The translations under genes and the position numbers were made by a program. Shown piece by piece: positions 42,557-53,718 of a stretch of 64,000 nucleotides of DNA. The notes beneath the pieces are model-generated. The model was not told the origin of the DNA. It made no database searches and saw nothing but the letters and a program-made list of their open reading frames with translations. This DNA comes from Phaeosaccion multiseriatum (Eukaryota > Ochrophyta, other classes): NCBI GenBank assembly GCA_965112735.1, contig OZ218953.1:1426001-1490000 (forward strand). Direction: 5' to 3'. The number at the start of each line of letters is the position of its first letter. The first letter of the stretch is position 1.

Positions 42557-43713
42557 ATGGATGATAGTGGGGAAGATAGCGATAGTTATGGGTATTTTGA
42601 GGAGCGGGAAGCTTCTGGGTTGCGGTTGAAGGAAGGCACGCAGGAGGAGGAGCAGGAGGGGCCGGGTGGACTTCAACAGGATGCCTCCGAAGCAGGCCAG
42701 GAGGAAGGAGAGGAGGAGGAGGAGGAGGAGGAGAGGGGGGATAGAAGGGATAAGGTTCAGCCGTACGAATGGGAGTGGATTACCGTCGAGACGCCCACTG
42801 AGCTGCGCGGACCAGCCAGGAAGGGGAAGTGGAGCCCGGAGGAGGAGGCTTACACCAGTCGGATTATAGACGACTTCAACGCTGGGCTGCTCGGGCTCCC
42901 ACCAGGTACCACCCTGCGCTCATTTCTGAGTGTGAAGCTCAATTGGTGAGTGGTCGAAGTTAGCGCCTCCCTCAACTTGAATTGTTCAACTCAACGTAGC
43001 ACCGGCCACACGGCCTGCCGCTCCCCACAGCCTCGCTCCCAACCCCGTTAAACTCCCCCGCGCCCCTGTGAATCGAAAATCGAGCTCCATACCAGTGTTG
43101 GGCTCCCTGGCCCACACACTAACCTACGTTTAGGTCTAGGTCTTGATGCCCCGTTTTTTTGTTTTCACGCACCTACAGCGACCCCATGAGGATAACCAAA
43201 AAGTTCGCGGGGGCCTCGTGCATCGGGAAGCGAGTGTTCCAGCCTTGCGTGCCCACTACCGAGACGATAGCGGCGATGAGGCGCAGTAAGGAGCAGCTGC
43301 AGGCGATGGAGACCAAGTTTCTGCAGCGGCTCTTGGGAGGAGGGCCGAGGCAACCCCCACCAAAGTATAAAACGGACACTACAATTAGCGCGAAGCGGAG
43401 CAGTATGACCAGCATGAGTGGAGGAGGAGGGGGGGATATTGGCCGCATACCAGAGCAGTGTGCCATTTCAGATGTAGATTCGGCCGGGCTCCTCTTGGGC
43501 TTTTTCAAGTCTGTGCAGGACGAGCTCGAGGAGGAGCGACTACCAGAGGAGGAGAGGCACCTCAGCAGGAAGTCCTCCATGGCCAAATCAACCTCAACAC
43601 CAGCCCTCAGCGCCATGGCGGGGCAGGAAGCTCCCCGCCAACGACCACTAAAACGCCAAAAATCAGTGGAGTCCTTCCTGATGCGGTACACACCTCCGGC
43701 GGGGTCATCATGA
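42557..43713 (+). CDS. Conserved unknown protein with a KGKWSPEEEAY domain
   Basis: Exons 42557-42945 and 43179-43713 join through a split TGC codon to 307 aa. An acidic N-terminus precedes a compact conserved block: GKWSPEEEAYTSRIIDDFNA, GLPPGTTLRSFLSVKLNCDP, MRITKKFAGASCIGKRVFQP. It starts like a SANT/Myb helix (GKW-x-EEE), but the rest is not a Myb repeat. I recall near-identical blocks in uncharacterised diatom and other stramenopile proteins, which is one reason for placing the organism there. The C-terminal half is Ser-rich and basic, ending QKSVESFLMRYTPPAGSS. A nuclear regulatory role is plausible but unproven. Confidence 0.85.
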
Positions 43714-44152
43714 CGGAGCTTATACATAAATAGAAACTCTCTGTGGGCACACGTAGCACACGGAGCGGAACGGAGAGGAGGAGGCAACACACATCTACAC
43801 CAACATACGATATGACATACATGACACGTGGGCAGAGCGGGGAGGAGGGGAACACATCTTTAGAATATATAGCATCAGCGGCAGCAAGTTTATGCATGCG
43901 CACATGGCATGGATAATTTGTGCGCATAACAATATACTACACATGCTTCCTCGTTCGTCTACTCATCTATCGGCATCAGTCATGCAAGTCTTCTCCCCTT
44001 CCCTAGCATGCAGGGCCTCCTTCTATTACCCAGCTATAGCTGCACAAGGGAGAGGATGGCGTGGGATGACCAGCAGCTGTCCTGTGTCCTCCAGCCTTCG
44101 TCTGCTCTCGCTCTCTATATATGTTACACTTGATCACGCCAAAGAGAGAGCA
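43714..44152. other. Convergent gap with nothing recognised
   Basis: Between the conserved unknown gene and bL33. No repeat array or RNA gene seen. Confidence 0.5.
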
Positions 44153-44681
44153 TCACTTGATCTTGGCTTCGGAGAACATAACGTGCCTGGGAAGGGGGGC
44201 AGACAAGCAACGCATTACAAGGCATCACAGTAGATTAGGCCAGCGTGTGAGGGAAAGCGAAAGGCAACACACTTCAGCAGTACACACACATGCAAGGAAG
44301 GCTCTCGCGCCTACGTACCGGCGAACGATGGGGTCGTACTTGCGAAGGGCCAGCTGGTCGCGGGGGGGGTGGGGGGGGGGAGAGGGGACAAGCACGGCAG
44401 ACAGGAGATGATCAGCATCCCACTCTATGACTGGGATCGTGAGAGCAAGAAGCTTGAAAAGGTGTTTGAGTGAGTGGTGGGTGAGACGGCAGCACACGGC
44501 CTCGGTGACCACCACCCTCCTTCCCTTTCATCAAGACAAGCAAGTGAATGTCAGGGCGACGTGTGGATCCCCCCAAGCGACAACAGCGTACCTTGCGGGT
44601 AACCTTTCTAGGGTTTTTCCGCGTCGTGTAGAAGAACCCCGTCCCAGCTTGGCTCAGCAGCTTTATCACCACTGTGGCCAT
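44153..44681 (-). CDS. MRPL33: Organellar ribosomal protein bL33 with two tiny exons
   Basis: Bacterial-type large-subunit protein, here probably mitochondrial because ochrophyte plastids usually carry their own rpl33. Minus-strand exons 44681-44592 (90 nt), 44353-44319 (35 nt) and 44186-44153 (34 nt) give 52 aa, the normal bL33 length. Exon 1 reads VVIKLLSQAGTGFFYTTRKN, matching the family start. Exon 2 gives LALRKYDPIVRR and exon 3 HVMFSEAKIK, the expected C-terminus. The split Arg codon (CG|G) joins exons 2 and 3. Donors are GTACG and acceptors are AG in pyrimidine or C-rich context. No extra N-terminal presequence is seen. The two small exons are visible only by following the family. Confidence 0.9.
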
Positions 44682-45245
44682 CTTTTTCTGTGTGGCATAC
44701 ACGCACAGGGCAGAAGAAGAGCAGGACCAGGAGCGAGGCGTCAAGGCACAGTATCACAAGGCAGAAGAACGCTCTTCCTCTTGTCTTGTGGTGAGCTGCT
44801 GGACAGGGCAGGCGCAGGGCGATTAGTGAAGGCAGAGTATCACCAAAGCAAGTTCGCCTTGAGCCAGAGAGCAGGGCAGATGCAAGGAAGTTCCACCCTC
44901 TACCTCCCTTGGACAGCCCCTCAAGTCAGAGCACCACAAGGCAGAAGGAAATTTCCCTTGTAGCCCTCCTGAGAGGGAAGCTCCCTGTGGTGAACCAACC
45001 CCTGCTCCCCCAGCACCCTCCCTCCCTTCTCCAAGGGCGAGAGAAAGGTTAGAGAAGGGGCAGGACAGGAAAGACAAGGTGGAACGGCTGCACCGCACAT
45101 ATATCTCACCTTCCCCCCCCCCGCCATGATGCAACTGTTGTTTGCGTGAAGGCCCGATCAGGACTCAGGTTTCCAAGCATGGATGGTTCTTTTTTTCAGG
45201 CAGGGGGGGTCGTAGCGGCAAATCCAAATCAAATCCCCGTTTAAG
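44682..45245. repeat. Upstream region with three diverged palindromic blocks
   Basis: Related blocks near 44747, 44826 and 44930 share (A/C)TATCAC(C)AAGGCAGAAG-like sequence; the first and third are followed by partial inverted copies (for example CACAAGGCAGAAG with CTTGTCTTGTG). They could fold as hairpins. The region is shared by bL33 and the divergent gene at 45246. Confidence 0.5.
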
Positions 45246-46475
45246 ATGGGCCGTAAGAGCGCACCTCCCCCACCGCCCGCGTCCTTGTGGGACGATGCGG
45301 CGGATGTTCTAGATGAGGCTTGGCCCTCCATCTTCATTATTGTAGCCATTGCCATGCTCTTTTGGGTCTCCTCCCAGTTTTTCTCTGGCCAAAGCAAGGT
45401 GCGGAGCTTGTCTGTCCTTCCCTGCGGCTGCAACTCGCTTACCAACCTCCCGCGTCTTGTGCACCCAGGCGATATACATGTCCGTCTTCTTCAGCGGGGC
45501 ATCTGCGTGGGCTGTGCACGCCTTGAGTGCTGATGGTGGTCTCCAACCGGCAAGTATCTACGTGGAAACAAGCCGAGGACTATGTCTGAGGCTTGCTCTG
45601 ACTCCTTCACACTGCTCTTCACCATCAGGTTTGGCGTACGTACACCGAGCTCAGTGACATGTCAAAGTATATGGTCACAGTGTTGCTCGTGACGTTCGCC
45701 TACTTCGCTTCGCGCTTCGCTGGTACGTGGGTGCCACGGTTTTGATGCGGATCCCAAATATATGCAGCCCGTCTAAGTCAGCCCATTCATTGCGTGTGCG
45801 TGCGCCTGTCAGCAATGTTTGACGGGGAAGGAAGCGCTGGTGCCAGCATGGGCGCTGACTGTATAGCGTCAAAGAAAGGCGTGGCGGTCAAGTACCCAGC
45901 CACCTTGAGTGGCGACCCGAAGAAGGCCTTCGTCCAGATTTGTGACATGCTCATAGCTGAGAACGTCGAGGAGCTCACACTCAAGGTCGGTACTTGGGGC
46001 GCAGTGCAGAGCGCGCAATGCGAGGGACAGAGAAAGAGAAAGAGGGAGAGAGAGATCAGTGTTTCACACCACTCACGCGGGTCTTGCCATGATGTATCAT
46101 ACCACAGTATGAGGCCATTCCCGAGCAAGTCGAATGGGTAAAGAAGATGCTGGAGTACAATGTGAAGGGGGGTAAGATGAACCGAGGTATGGGCGTACTC
46201 GATGTGCTGGCGGCCTTTGCTGAGAAGGAAGGCCGCGAAATGACCAAGGCAGACACCTGCAAGGGAGCGGTTCTGGGCTGGAGCATTGAGTGGCTCCAGG
46301 CGTTCTTCCTGGTGGCGGATGACGTTATGGACGAGTCCATCACAAGGCGTGGTCAGCCCTGCTGGTACAAGCAGGAGCACGTTAAGCTTGTGGCTATCAA
46401 CGACTCTTTCATCCTCGAGTCGCTTGTCTTCATGGTACGTGTGTCTGTCTGTCTGTCTGTCTGTCTCTGTCTCTA

Positions 46476-46524
<49 letters not shown>

Positions 46525-47746
46525 GTGTTCGTCTGTCGGAGCGGAACGCAGGTAGCCCCCCTCTCATCATTTGGTCGATGAGTCTGATAGGCACCCTCTC
46601 TTACCCTCCTCCATAGAACCTGAAACGCCACTTCCAGGGGGAGAGCTTTTACGGCCCAATGATGGACCTATTCCACGAGGTAACGTACCAAACCGAGATG
46701 GGTCAGCTTCTCGACCTTACGTCGCAGCCCATGCACGAAGCTCCGGACCTCACTCGGTGAGTGCTGTCACCGCAGCTTATGGAGTGGAAAATTCCATTTA
46801 ATGGCGAAGGTCTTAAGGGCAGGCTTTCATTTACTGGCTGGCTGCACGCTGCAACAGAGCAGCAGGAGGACGTTGCTTACTTTCCCCACTCTGACCCCTA
46901 TCATTCATGACTCTGTCTTTCACGTCATGCCCTCTCTCTCTCTCCCTGTTTTTCTGCCCTTCACTTCGTAGGTTCACCGAGACGCGCTACAACATGATTG
47001 TCAAGTACAAGACGGCATTCTACACCTTCTACCTGCCCTGCGCCATCGGCATGATCTACGCGGGCGTCACCAAGGTCAAGTCCTTCGACCTTGCCAGAGA
47101 GATCTGCTGCTCCATCGGTAAGTTGCTGCTGGTGCCTCTTTTGCGGTTTTGATGCGCCCACCTCCTTCTGCCGTAACTCAAACGTTTTCCACATCTGCTG
47201 CCCCTGCTCCTGCCACTTGCTTTGCTTTGCCAGGCACCCTGTTTCAGATTCAAGACGATGTGCTAGACTGCTATGGCGACCCCGAAAAGATTGGGAAGGT
47301 CGGGACGGATATCCAGGACAACAAGTGCAGCTGGCTCGTGGTGCAAGCGCTCAAGACGGCCAACCCCGCCCAGAAGCAGATGCTCATCGCCTCGTACGGA
47401 AAGGACGACCCTACTGCCATTGGAAAGGTGAGTAAGCTCTTGTGCCGGCGTGGCGGCCTGTGTTGTTGAGTACTGAACGAGCTCCCTCTCCGACGCACAC
47501 GGCCTACCTGGTGACCCAACACTCTCTGATGTGTTCCTGGTCAACCACTCCGACGCGCACACTCGCTTTTCCCTCTCTCCCTCTCAGGTGAAGGACCTGT
47601 ACAAGGACCTCGGGCTCCAAGCGAAGTTCAAGGCCCACGAGGAGGCCCAGTACGCGTCCATCAACGCTCTCATCCAGCAGGTGCAAGACGTGCCCCCCAA
47701 GGTCTTTTCCATGTTCCTCGACAAAATATACAAGAGGGAGAAGTAG
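45246..47746 (+). CDS. FPS: Farnesyl diphosphate synthase, probably with an N-terminal membrane module
   Basis: Makes C15 farnesyl diphosphate from IPP and DMAPP for sterols and prenylation. The catalytic part uses exons 45813-45985, 46108-46434, 46617-46756, 46972-47117, 47234-47427 and 47588-47746 (378 aa from ATG 45815). The first Asp-rich motif is FLVADDVMDESITRRG and the second FQIQDDVLDCYGD; YNMIVKYKTAFYTFYLP and the C-terminal KIYKREK are also typical. Upstream exons 45246-45398, 45469-45513 and 45629-45722 code three hydrophobic segments (SIFIIVAIAMLFWVSS, AIYMSVFFSGASAWA, YMVTVLLVTFAYFASRF). They are in phase with the catalytic exons through a strong GTACGTG donor at 45723, giving one 476-aa protein. 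The donor after 45513 (GTGCAC) is weak. The alternative is two genes, a small membrane protein ending just after 45722 and a soluble synthase starting at 45815. Confidence 0.85.
46441..46525 (+). repeat. CTGT microsatellite at the donor of an FPS intron
   Basis: Starts six bases after the exon end at 46434 (GTACGTGTGTCTGTCTG...) and fills half the intron. Confidence 0.9.
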
Positions 47747-47890
47747 AGAGTGGGGCCTAGCTACACTACATGCAGGTAGCCTGTTGTCTCCTATTTCTCT
47801 TCATCCTCGACATCTTAACTCCTTGTCATAGGCATTGTGAAGCTAAGATATGGACAACAGAAAAGGGGTTTATATAAATGATACAGGTCC

Positions 47891-48745
47891 TCATTTCTCT
47901 GCCATTGCGTGCGTGAGAACCTTGGCCCACTCTCCGGAAGACATTCCGTCTCTTCCCTGCGCCCCTACATGCAAAGCAGTGTCTGTGAACCGCCGCGATG
48001 AGTTCACCAGGGCAACCTGACTGCTGCTACTATTGCTGCTACTGCTGCTGATGCCATTCTTCGGGAGGTGCATGTCTGCAACACTACCGGCATGCGAACA
48101 TGGTTGGCCGACTCCGGGATAGAGCCCAGAGTCCACAAAGGCCACAGTCAGGCTGTCTATGGTGGATGTGTCGAGCAGGTTGGTGTTGACCAGGGCAGCT
48201 AACCCCGTGGTTTGCACCACATGCGCCCCGCACGAGGAGCAGAAGAAGAAGATGGAGGCCTCCCCCTTGTGGGTCAGCACATAGTGGGCCCCGTCTGAGT
48301 CGTCCGAAGTCAAGTGGAAAGCCGCGCTGGGCACTCGGATGAAGGGGAAACGCAACTTGCCCGGCCCCTCCATAGCTGCCAGGTGAGCGGGAGCCTCGAC
48401 GTTGAATGTGAGCCGTTGGCAGTGGCAGCAACCCTTGTGCACAACCTTCCCGGCCTTCGAACCATACACATAGCTGTGATACGCATCCTCCTCACCCTCT
48501 CCAGTGGGAGGTCTTGCCGAGGGTCTCGGCCGCCGCCTGCTGCCGTCTCTCCATCGCTGCTCACTGCTGCTCTCCTCGTTCTCCTCCTCTTTCCCATCCC
48601 CCTCCTCGCCGCCGTCTTTGTGAGAGCCTCCTCGAGGCTTCTGATGCCATACTACCTTGACGTAGGACGAGAGTCGAAGCACCAGAACGCAGGCTATTGA
48701 TGTCGCAATGAACCCAATCACTCTATCCGCGACCTCATTTGCCAT
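47891..48745 (-). CDS. GFA/CENP-V domain protein with N-terminal membrane segment
   Basis: Single-exon frame, 284 aa, from ATG 48745. Residues about 5-28 (VADRVIGFIATSIACVLVLR) form a hydrophobic segment. A charged, Ser/Arg/Glu-rich linker to about residue 90 follows. The GFA-like zinc domain then starts with KGCCHCQRLTFNVEAP and contains FIRVPSAAFHL and FFFCSSCGAHVVQTTG, the paired Cys-x-Cys and Cys-x-x-Cys ligands of the family. Members include bacterial glutathione-formaldehyde enzymes and animal centromere protein V; the activity here is unknown. The membrane segment suggests an organelle-surface or ER location. No introns, unlike most neighbours. Confidence 0.82.
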   Translation of the reverse strand: MANEVADRVIGFIATSIACVLVLRLSSYVKVVWHQKPRGGSHKDGGEEGDGKEEENEESSSEQRWRDGSRRRPRPSARPPTGEGEEDAYHSYVYGSKAGKVVHKGCCHCQRLTFNVEAPAHLAAMEGPGKLRFPFIRVPSAAFHLTSDDSDGAHYVLTHKGEASIFFFCSSCGAHVVQTTGLAALVNTNLLDTSTIDSLTVAFVDSGLYPGVGQPCSHAGSVADMHLPKNGISSSSSNSSSSQVALVNSSRRFTDTALHVGAQGRDGMSSGEWAKVLTHAMAEK

Positions 48746-49077
48746 CAGCTTTGCCCGATTTCAGTCATGCAGACTGTTGCGCTGCTGCTGCTGCTGCTGG
48801 TTCCGCTGCTGCTGCTGATGCTCCTGCTACTTTCCTGTTTCCCCTCCTTTAGAAGGGAAGACTGCGAGGAGCAAGGAGGAGAGAAGGAAGAGCAACGAAG
48901 GACGAGGAACAGCACCACCAGCGACACAGGAAACAGTTGAAAGGCAGAGGAGAAGAGAGGGGGGGGGGGGGGAGGAGAGAGGAGAGAGGAGAGAAGGGGG
49001 AACATCATTTGAAAGAATACGGATATTTTACTTTTAGCCCGACGGTTGGAGAGGTGGGACGTCACATATCACACCGC
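48746..49077. promoter_or_regulatory. Divergent upstream region with CTG run
   Basis: 332 bp between the GFA/CENP-V start and the next plus-strand ATG. Contains (CTG)n at about 48780-48825 and a GGGGA-rich stretch at 48950-49005. Nothing else recognised. Confidence 0.35.
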
Positions 49078-49596
49078 ATGACCTCCTTTGTGAGATCTCC
49101 GGGATGCTCTCCGAGGAGGAAACTGCAAACTGCTATGCAGAGGGACCGCTTCTTGAATGACAGTGATTCAGATGAGGAAGTAGAGAAGAGGAAAGGAGGA
49201 GGAGGAGGAGGAGCAGGAGGAGGAGCAGGAGGAGGAGCAGGAGGAGGAGCAGGAGAGAGCAGCAAGACAGTAGCAACAGGAGGAGGATCATCAGGAGAAG
49301 GATTGGGAGGGGTAGGGGAGATAGGAGATGGAACACCCAGAAGAAGAAGCGTAGCAGGGGAAGAAGAAGAAGTGGGAGAGGAGGGAACGGGGAAGCCCAA
49401 CGGGGTGCGAGAGCACAAGGGAGAAGGGTGCAGGAACAGCAACGAGAGCGTGCAAATATCTAACCCAGCGCCAGCGGAGTCCAAGAGCGAATCTATGGAG
49501 GAAAAGAGAAAGGGAGTTGAAGCATTCGTGACGGACCTGGTTTCCAATCAGATTGAGCTGATGACCGACGCACTGACCGATGCAGTGCGGAAATGA
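49078..49596 (+). CDS. Hypothetical protein, Gly/Glu-rich centre
   Basis: Single-exon frame of 172 aa from ATG 49078. The N-terminus reads MTSFVRSPGCSPRRKLQTAM, then DRFLNDSDSDEEVEKRK. A (GGA/GCA)n tract codes a Gly-Ala-rich segment, and the C-terminus is an amphipathic helix (GVEAFVTDLVSNQIELMTDA). I do not recognise a family. The end helix and the DSDSDEE acidic patch look protein-like rather than random, but coding status is not certain. The minus strand is also open across much of this region and reads as low complexity. Confidence 0.5.
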   Translation: MTSFVRSPGCSPRRKLQTAMQRDRFLNDSDSDEEVEKRKGGGGGGAGGGAGGGAGGGAGESSKTVATGGGSSGEGLGGVGEIGDGTPRRRSVAGEEEEVGEEGTGKPNGVREHKGEGCRNSNESVQISNPAPAESKSESMEEKRKGVEAFVTDLVSNQIELMTDALTDAVRK

Positions 49597-49811
49597 GGGA
49601 GCATCACGCCATGCAAATGATTTTGGGGGTACACGAGGATGTGGGGGAGAGGGAGGGGATGATGAGAAGGAGTCTTTTCGCATTGTCCTGTTCCAAGCCC
49701 CCACCCACATCGTCCAGCCGTTAACAGAAAGAGATCGGAGGACACAGCGAATGTGTCTCTTTACAGTATCAGCCCAAGCCAAACGATCCTTGTACAAAAA
49801 TGGAAGATTCT

Positions 49812-50755
49812 TTACGCAAATTTCTGGACTATTCTTGTCTTGCTCAGAGGAGAGGGCCCCAGAGAGGCTTCGAAAGCCGTGTTTGAGAGAAAGCCCACCA
49901 GCTGCCCGAGTCGGCTGGAGAGAGCCGCGAGGCACTCTTTCGCACTCGTTCTCACTTCCAATCGACCGCAGTACGCTCGTCCACTACTTGGAAGGGCTGG
50001 TGACTGCATTGCCATCGCCGTGAGAACGACTGCAATTGGGGCTCCCTGCCAGGACTGGAACATCCACGCCGCAGTCACAAAGTAGTTCTCCTGCTGCTCC
50101 GCGGCTGACGCGAGCACTCGCGCCGCCTTGCGAGCATCTGCGGGGGCGTTGGGGTCCTCCCGCGCGTCAAGTATCGTGTACACCTCCTCGGCAGATTGGC
50201 AGTAAGGCTCCATCTCCCGCCGGCTGTGAATGGGCACGCTCTGCACAAAGGGGAGGCCCAACCCACCCCACTTGTCCTGGAAATCCGTCCACAGTAGCTT
50301 AGCATCCCCACCCGAGTAGGGGCGAAGCAGCTCCTCGGCAGGGATACTGTACGAACCGCAGCTCACGACGGCCCCTGCACTCGACGCCGTTGCACCTTGC
50401 TGCCCACCGGAGGCCACCGCTGCTGCTCCGCCTCGCAATTGGGATGAATGGTGGAACTCCTCTTCCGTTGTAGTGAACGGGAAGCGCAGAGAGGCGTACA
50501 CGTGGACATCAGTCAAGTGCTCATTCCCACTGGACGCCTCGTCCAGAGGAATGACTGTCTCCCAAGTGTGGCTCTGCCCCGGGTACAGGACATGAACCAC
50601 GTGCGTTTCGGCCCTCTTCCTCTTCCAGGCCCCCTTACTGGAGCACGATACCGCGAGCTCCACCACAAACCCATCTGGGAGCGTCTGCCCTGTCGCGTTA
50701 TAAGCACGCATCCGTATCGTCAGGCCCTCCAGCCGATGGGAGGAGCCTCTGCTGC

Positions 50756-50789
<34 letters not shown>

Positions 50790-53718
50790 GCCTCCCCCAC
50801 CTCTTGCTGCGAAAGAGTGGCCAGCTTCGAGAAGTACCGGGTCGCTGCCACCGTTCAGTGCCTGCATGGGATGGTCCATACCCTCGCACGGCTCGTTGGG
50901 GAAGAGGTGGTGTGTGTCACCCCCGTGCAAGAATCCACCACCAGCAGTAGCAGCAGCAGCAAGCGCAGCCTCACATCGCCCCCCCCACGCCGGTAGAGGT
51001 GCCAAGTCTGTGAGGTAGGCCCTCTTAAACTCCGCCGCTAGCCCCTCCTCGGCAGCCGCAAAGGCTGCAAGTAGCTTGATGGCTCTAGCCGTGCATGCCG
51101 TGCATGCCTGTTTGGCTCCCCCCCCTGCCAACTCACTCCTACTGCTCCTGACCAGCTGCCGATGGTCATGCCTCAGCACACGCGAAGCAGACGTCAAAAT
51201 CTCCTCCCCCCCCGCTCCTCCCAGGCACAAGCGTATGAGACTGTCCACAAGCATAAAGTGCGCCTGCTCGTTCAGCTCCTCCGACACTGACCCACCGCCG
51301 CTTCTTTGAGAGGCCGGCACGTTCTCCCACCCCTCTTCCCCCTCCTCCTCGTCCTCCTCATCCTCCTCCTCGGCCCCCTCCTCCCACCCCGCCTCTGCGA
51401 ATCTCTCATATCCAAAGTCCGAAGCCAAGGTGGCAAGAAGGTTCCTTGGTGCTTCGGCTGCGTCGAACTCGTCCATCATATCCAGTGAGACAGGGGAATC
51501 AGGGGTGGACGAAGAGTCGCCGTGCAGCTGCCCCAGGTATGTCGCGAGCACCTGTTGGCGGATGCGGGGGGGGGGGGGGAGGTGGACGGACAGAGGGAAT
51601 CAGAGCGCAGAGTGCGGCCGGGAGAGTGCCGACAGAAGGGGAGGTGTAGCAGTTGTGCAAAGAAACACAGCAAGTCAGTCCCCAACTCCTTCTCTAAGGC
51701 TGCACTGCATGATGAAAGGCTTCGTTGACTTGACTTACATGCTGCAGCTGTATCTTAAGGCCTGCGGACCGACCAACGTGGCCGAGCCACAGCCACATGG
51801 CGAGGTCATCCACCACTTCGCACAAGTCTCTTCGGTGCAACGCGAGAGTGGCCAGGGACGATGGTGCCGCCTCTGAGGGGCGGCTCTTCTCCACAGGGCA
51901 AGCGAGCTTGAGCACAGTCGCCAGCAAATCCACATAGGCCCGAGCGCTGTCGGAGGAGCCGTGACTGCTGCTGGTGAGGCTGCCTCCGTCCCCTGGTGTG
52001 GACCACATGAGGCACAGGCGGCATTGCTGGAGCAGTACCATACTCAGCTGCAGCCAGCAAGGCAGCTCAGCATCCTCACGAAATAGCAGGCCTCCCGTCG
52101 CCCCGGAGAGGAGTGCCACCGCACAAGTGCAGAGGGATGCAACAAACTCCTCGCGCACTCCTGCAAGCTTGTCGTTCTGGTGGTGCTGCTGTCGAAGGAG
52201 ATCAGTCAGCAGTGCAGTGCCCAAAACGGCTTCCAGCTGAGATGCCGATGCAGGTCGGGGACTCTCTCCTCCTCCTTTCGCGACAAGGACAATGTGTGAG
52301 ACTTGGCTCATGATGGCTGCTCGCTCTGCCGAATGGCGCTGCGGCGACAACGAGGCTACTTCGAGCAGCAAGGACGGCACCAGCTCCACAATGACCTCGG
52401 CATCTCTCATCCCTCGCAGACTCAGCACCACCCCCGTAAGTATGTGTTCCCTCCCCATTTGCTGCGTGAGGGAAGAAAAGGTCTTGTTGTCCTGTTGGTC
52501 CCCACTTTCAATGCCATTGGAGAGCAAGCGGCGCAGAATGACAGGGACGAGAGCGTGTCTCTCGGCTTGCAAGGCGGCGGAGCACTGCAACAGCTCCAGT
52601 GCCCCGAATGCGGACGCCACCGCCACTGCGGCGCTCAGACCTTCGGTGCGAGGCAATAGAGTGCAGAGAAGCCAGTCTTTGACCCGAGCTCGCACCGTAT
52701 TCTTCGGCCCAGTGTTTTCGTCCAAATCGTCCTGACCACCAAAAGAGGAGACGCCAAAGGCCTGCTGCTGCTCTGCAAAGACGTCTTCTCGGCCCACAAT
52801 GGGCACGCCGCTGGCGGCGGATGTACCGAGACGAAGGGCGGCCGAGAAGAGGTGCACACAAGTGCGCGTAGCAGGGGCTGAGTAGCGGTCTCCGAGGCTA
52901 TCGTGTCTATGGACGAACCTAGAAAGCCTTGGAAATGCCCGCCGTCGAACATGCTCACTCAGGCTCTCCAGCTCAGATGCCACTGCTCGATGTGAAGCCG
53001 CGCTCACACCACCATGGAGAAGGGTGTCCATCTGTTCTTCGAGACTCCCTCTCCACACGAGGGGGTGCAGGCCTAGAAAGCGATTGACGAACCCAAAGGC
53101 AGCAGAGGATACCTTGTCTGACTCGTCCTCGCACGCGCGCAGAGCGGCTCCCAAGAAGTCATCCACCACCCAGTCCTTAACGCGGTTGACGGCCCGTTGA
53201 GCGTCAGCTCCTGACTCGAAGCTGCCGTTCACGAACCCCTCGTGACCCAAGGCAGCACTCCAGCAGCGACCGACTGCATCCGAAACCTTCGTCAGCACAA
53301 AGGCCCGGCCTGCACTGCTGCCGCTCCTATCGTTGAGACTTGAATCGTCGGTGACGCAGGCGACGAGACCGCGCTGAACGCCCTCGTCTTGAAACACACC
53401 AAGTTGAGCCACCACTGGAAGGCCCAAGGCCAAGTTCACAGCTGCATACTCTTTCCTATCGAACGAGGAGCCCACAGCCGAACTTGGAGAGAGGGTATCC
53501 AAGGCACGAAGAAGCCAAGTCTCGGGACGGAGAAGCTTGCACTCCTGCTCGGACAGGTCGCTGCGGGCACGCGCGAGGGCAGCAAGCGCCTCAAGCGCAT
53601 TCGTTGCAGCCTCGCCCTCATCCACATCCGAAGCGAGGACTTCCACAAGAGAGGAAAGGCTGGCCGCTTCCATTCGTTGATGCAACCTTTTGGGTTGATG
53701 AGGGGAATTAGGTGCCAT
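49812..53718 (-). CDS. TPLATE: TPLATE, large subunit of the TSET/TPLATE adaptor complex
   Basis: TSET is an ancient AP/COPI-like adaptor; in plants it drives clathrin-mediated endocytosis. Two minus-strand exons, 53718-51739 and 51551-49812 (phase 0), give 1,239 aa (Arabidopsis TPLATE 1,176). The first exon is an alpha-solenoid (VNRVKDWVVDDFLGAALRAC, EDESDKVSSAAFGFVNRFLG). The second carries the appendage. ALNGGSDPVLLEAGHSF matches plant LTGSSDPCYVEAYH, GLTIRMRAYNATGQTLPDG matches the beta-sandwich strand, and CGSYSIPAEELLRPY matches CRPYRIPLTELLLPH. FQSWQGAPIAVVLTAMAM then matches the platform. Together these separate it from AP and COPI subunits. A poly-Ser run (CTG repeats near 50750) and acidic runs are local additions. 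The start at 53718 could instead be the second ATG 15 codons on. It is 77 bp from the divergent RED gene. Confidence 0.86.
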
